Part shown: one piece after another, positions 7,530 through 8,191 of the stretch
How the letters are laid out: the number at the start of each line of letters is the position of its first letter
How positions within the stretch are numbered: the first letter of the stretch is position 1
Made by a program: the position numbers and the translations under genes
The notes under the pieces: model-generated
The model's database searches: none
Told to the model about the DNA's origin: nothing
The model's input: only the letters and a program-made list of their open reading frames with translations
Source of the DNA: Gammaproteobacteria bacterium
GTDB taxonomy: Bacteria > Pseudomonadota > Gammaproteobacteria > Pseudomonadales > Azotimanducaceae_A
Length of the DNA: 8,191 bases
Direction of reading: 5' to 3'
Assembly (NCBI GenBank): GCA_026713405.1
Contig: JAPOON010000751.1
Span: 1-8,191 of the forward strand

Positions 7530-7592
7530 GGTACCCGGAGACCCCACAGGCCCGGCGCGCTCGGGTGCGATCCGTCCTGCGAGCGTGCCAGG

Positions 7593-8030
7593 ATGAACGC
7601 TCGACCGACGCTGCACCTCGTCAAGATTGCCCAGGGGATCGAATCGCCGGCAGCACTTCGTCGGGCCCAGCAGCGCCGGCTGCGTGCGGGGGCCAATGGA
7701 CAGGGGCGCTTGGCCCACTTCACCCGGAACCGCCCCGCCCGCGCCGATGAACTTCTGGCGGGCGGCTCCATCTACTGGATCATCCGGGGGTACATCTCCG
7801 TTCGACAACGTTTGCTGGACATCGCCAGTGCCACCAACGCCAGAGGCATTCAGGGTGTGGAACTGGTGTTCCATCCCGACCTCGTCGCGACCGAACCTCG
7901 CCGGCAGCGGGCCTTCCAGGGCTGGCGGTATCTCGATGCGGGCCAGGCCCCGCCCGACCGTGCCGCGATCGTCGATCAGAACCTGCCCGATGCACTGGCG
8001 CACGAGCTGTATCGGCTGGGGTTGCTGTAA
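7593..8030 (+). CDS. DUF1489 family protein
   Basis: This is a complete 145-residue protein of the usual size for DUF1489, a small soluble family of unknown function found mainly in alphaproteobacteria. Recognised family landmarks are TLHLVKIAQGIES (6-18), HFTRNRP (42-48), DELLAGGSIYWIIRGYISVRQ (split: DELLAGG 52-58, IYWIIRG 60-66, RQRLLD 71-76), VFHPDLVATEP (92-102) and RRQRAFQGWRYL (103-114), where the family typically reads RRAFQGWRYL. There is no signal peptide or membrane span. ATG at 7593 is chosen because the conserved LHLVK segment starts right after it. The frame stays open upstream to 7398, but that 65-codon extension is arginine-rich noise. The ribosome binding site is poor, with only AGG directly abutting the start codon. 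The neighbour at 8127 has its own signals, so an operon is not implied. Confidence 0.85.
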   Translation: MNARPTLHLVKIAQGIESPAALRRAQQRRLRAGANGQGRLAHFTRNRPARADELLAGGSIYWIIRGYISVRQRLLDIASATNARGIQGVELVFHPDLVATEPRRQRAFQGWRYLDAGQAPPDRAAIVDQNLPDALAHELYRLGLL

Positions 8031-8074
8031 GGTCGTGCTCCTGTCCAAGCAGCGCCCCGGCGTGAATCAATTTA

Positions 8075-8103
8075 TTGACAACCGCGCGCTACGATTTCGT
8101 AAC
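8075..8103 (+). promoter_or_regulatory. Candidate sigma-70 promoter for the exported-protein gene
   Basis: A perfect -35 hexamer, TTGACA (8075-8080), stands in a local AT-rich patch (ATCAATTTATTGACA) unusual for this GC-rich window. A 17-base spacer leads to CGTAAC (8098-8103), which matches TATAAT at only three positions. Transcription would start near 8110, leaving a leader of under 20 bases before the ATG at 8127. TACGAT at 8090-8095 is a better -10 by sequence but too close to this -35. Confidence 0.45.
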
Positions 8104-8114
8104 GACACCCACTT

Positions 8115-8118
8115 GGAG
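8115..8118 (+). promoter_or_regulatory. Ribosome binding site before 8127
   Basis: GGAG lies 8 bases upstream of ATG at 8127-8129, a standard spacing. This supports a translated gene even though only 21 codons are visible. Confidence 0.6.
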
Positions 8119-8126
8119 TCCTCCCC

Positions 8127-8191
8127 ATGCAGAAGTTTGCCGCCCTCCTGATTGCCGGAATTTTCGCCGCCGGCATGGCCCCGGCCATGTC
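8127..8191 (+). CDS. Exported protein, N-terminal signal peptide only (cut by window edge)
   Basis: Only 21 codons and 2 bases are present. They encode MQK followed by a hydrophobic run (FAALLIAGIFAAGMAP), a classical Sec signal peptide, with a likely cleavage site just beyond the visible part. No cysteine is seen so far, so a lipoprotein cannot be claimed. A ribosome binding site and a candidate promoter precede it. The function cannot be told from this fragment. Confidence 0.65.
   Translation, partial: MQKFAALLIAGIFAAGMAPAM

Larger units (their letters stand above)
6983..7592. other. Gene-free region of about 610 bases between the receptor and the DUF1489 gene
   Basis: It separates two outward-facing genes and should hold the receptor promoter, reading left, and possibly the DUF1489 promoter, reading right. 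Open frames of 84-108 codons exist on both strands, but their translations are low-complexity, rich in Arg, Pro and Ala, and have no motif I recognise. The left 400 bases show no clear promoter or conserved RNA shape. The right part (7399-7530) is dense in palindromes, described separately. The region could be a decayed gene, a leader RNA or plain spacer. Confidence 0.5.

Noticed and set aside
7398..7592. An N-terminal extension of the DUF1489 frame to an ATG at 7398
   Set aside because: The extra 65 residues are arginine- and glycine-rich and lack family similarity, while the DUF1489 N-terminus begins right after the ATG at 7593.
7476..8048. A 190-codon minus-strand frame over the DUF1489 gene
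   Set aside because: It is the complementary shadow of a well-supported family gene and shows no motif of its own.
1..8191. CRISPR array, tRNA, rRNA or insertion sequence
   Set aside because: I saw no regularly spaced repeats, no tRNA T-arm or clover-leaf pattern, no rRNA core sequences and no transposase motifs or terminal inverted repeats.

Overview
This is a GC-rich window from a Gram-negative bacterium. The evidence for Gram-negative is a 979-residue TonB-dependent outer membrane receptor with a signal peptide. The small DUF1489-family gene points to an alphaproteobacterium, because that family is mostly alphaproteobacterial. A receptor of this type and the methyl-transfer genes fit that placement but also occur in gammaproteobacteria, so the taxonomic call is an inference. 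I see no tRNA, rRNA, CRISPR array, insertion sequence or phage gene.

Layout: (1) 1-956, minus strand: a DmdA/GcvT-family tetrahydrofolate-dependent methyltransferase whose C-terminus runs off the left edge. (2) 957-1325: a divergent control region with two adjacent dyads and a short direct repeat. (3) 1326-3761, plus strand: a complete 811-residue dimethylglycine/sarcosine dehydrogenase-type flavoprotein with a C-terminal folate (GcvT-like) half. (4) 3762-4042: a short convergent spacer. (5) 4043-6982, minus strand: a complete TonB-dependent receptor. (6) 6983-7592: about 610 bases with no convincing gene, the right part rich in palindromes. (7) 7593-8030, plus strand: a DUF1489 protein. (8) 8127-8191, plus strand: the start of an exported protein, preceded by a good ribosome binding site and a plausible promoter.

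The first two genes form a logical pair. Both belong to families that move one-carbon units from methylated compatible solutes (dimethylglycine, sarcosine, dimethylsulfoniopropionate and relatives) onto tetrahydrofolate. They diverge from one intergenic region, so shared regulation is plausible. The receptor could import a nutrient, but its ligand cannot be read from the sequence and a link to the methyl-transfer genes is not shown. The DUF1489 gene and the exported protein look unrelated to them. I found no clearly new system; the points most worth following are the divergent demethylation pair and the structured intergenic regions.
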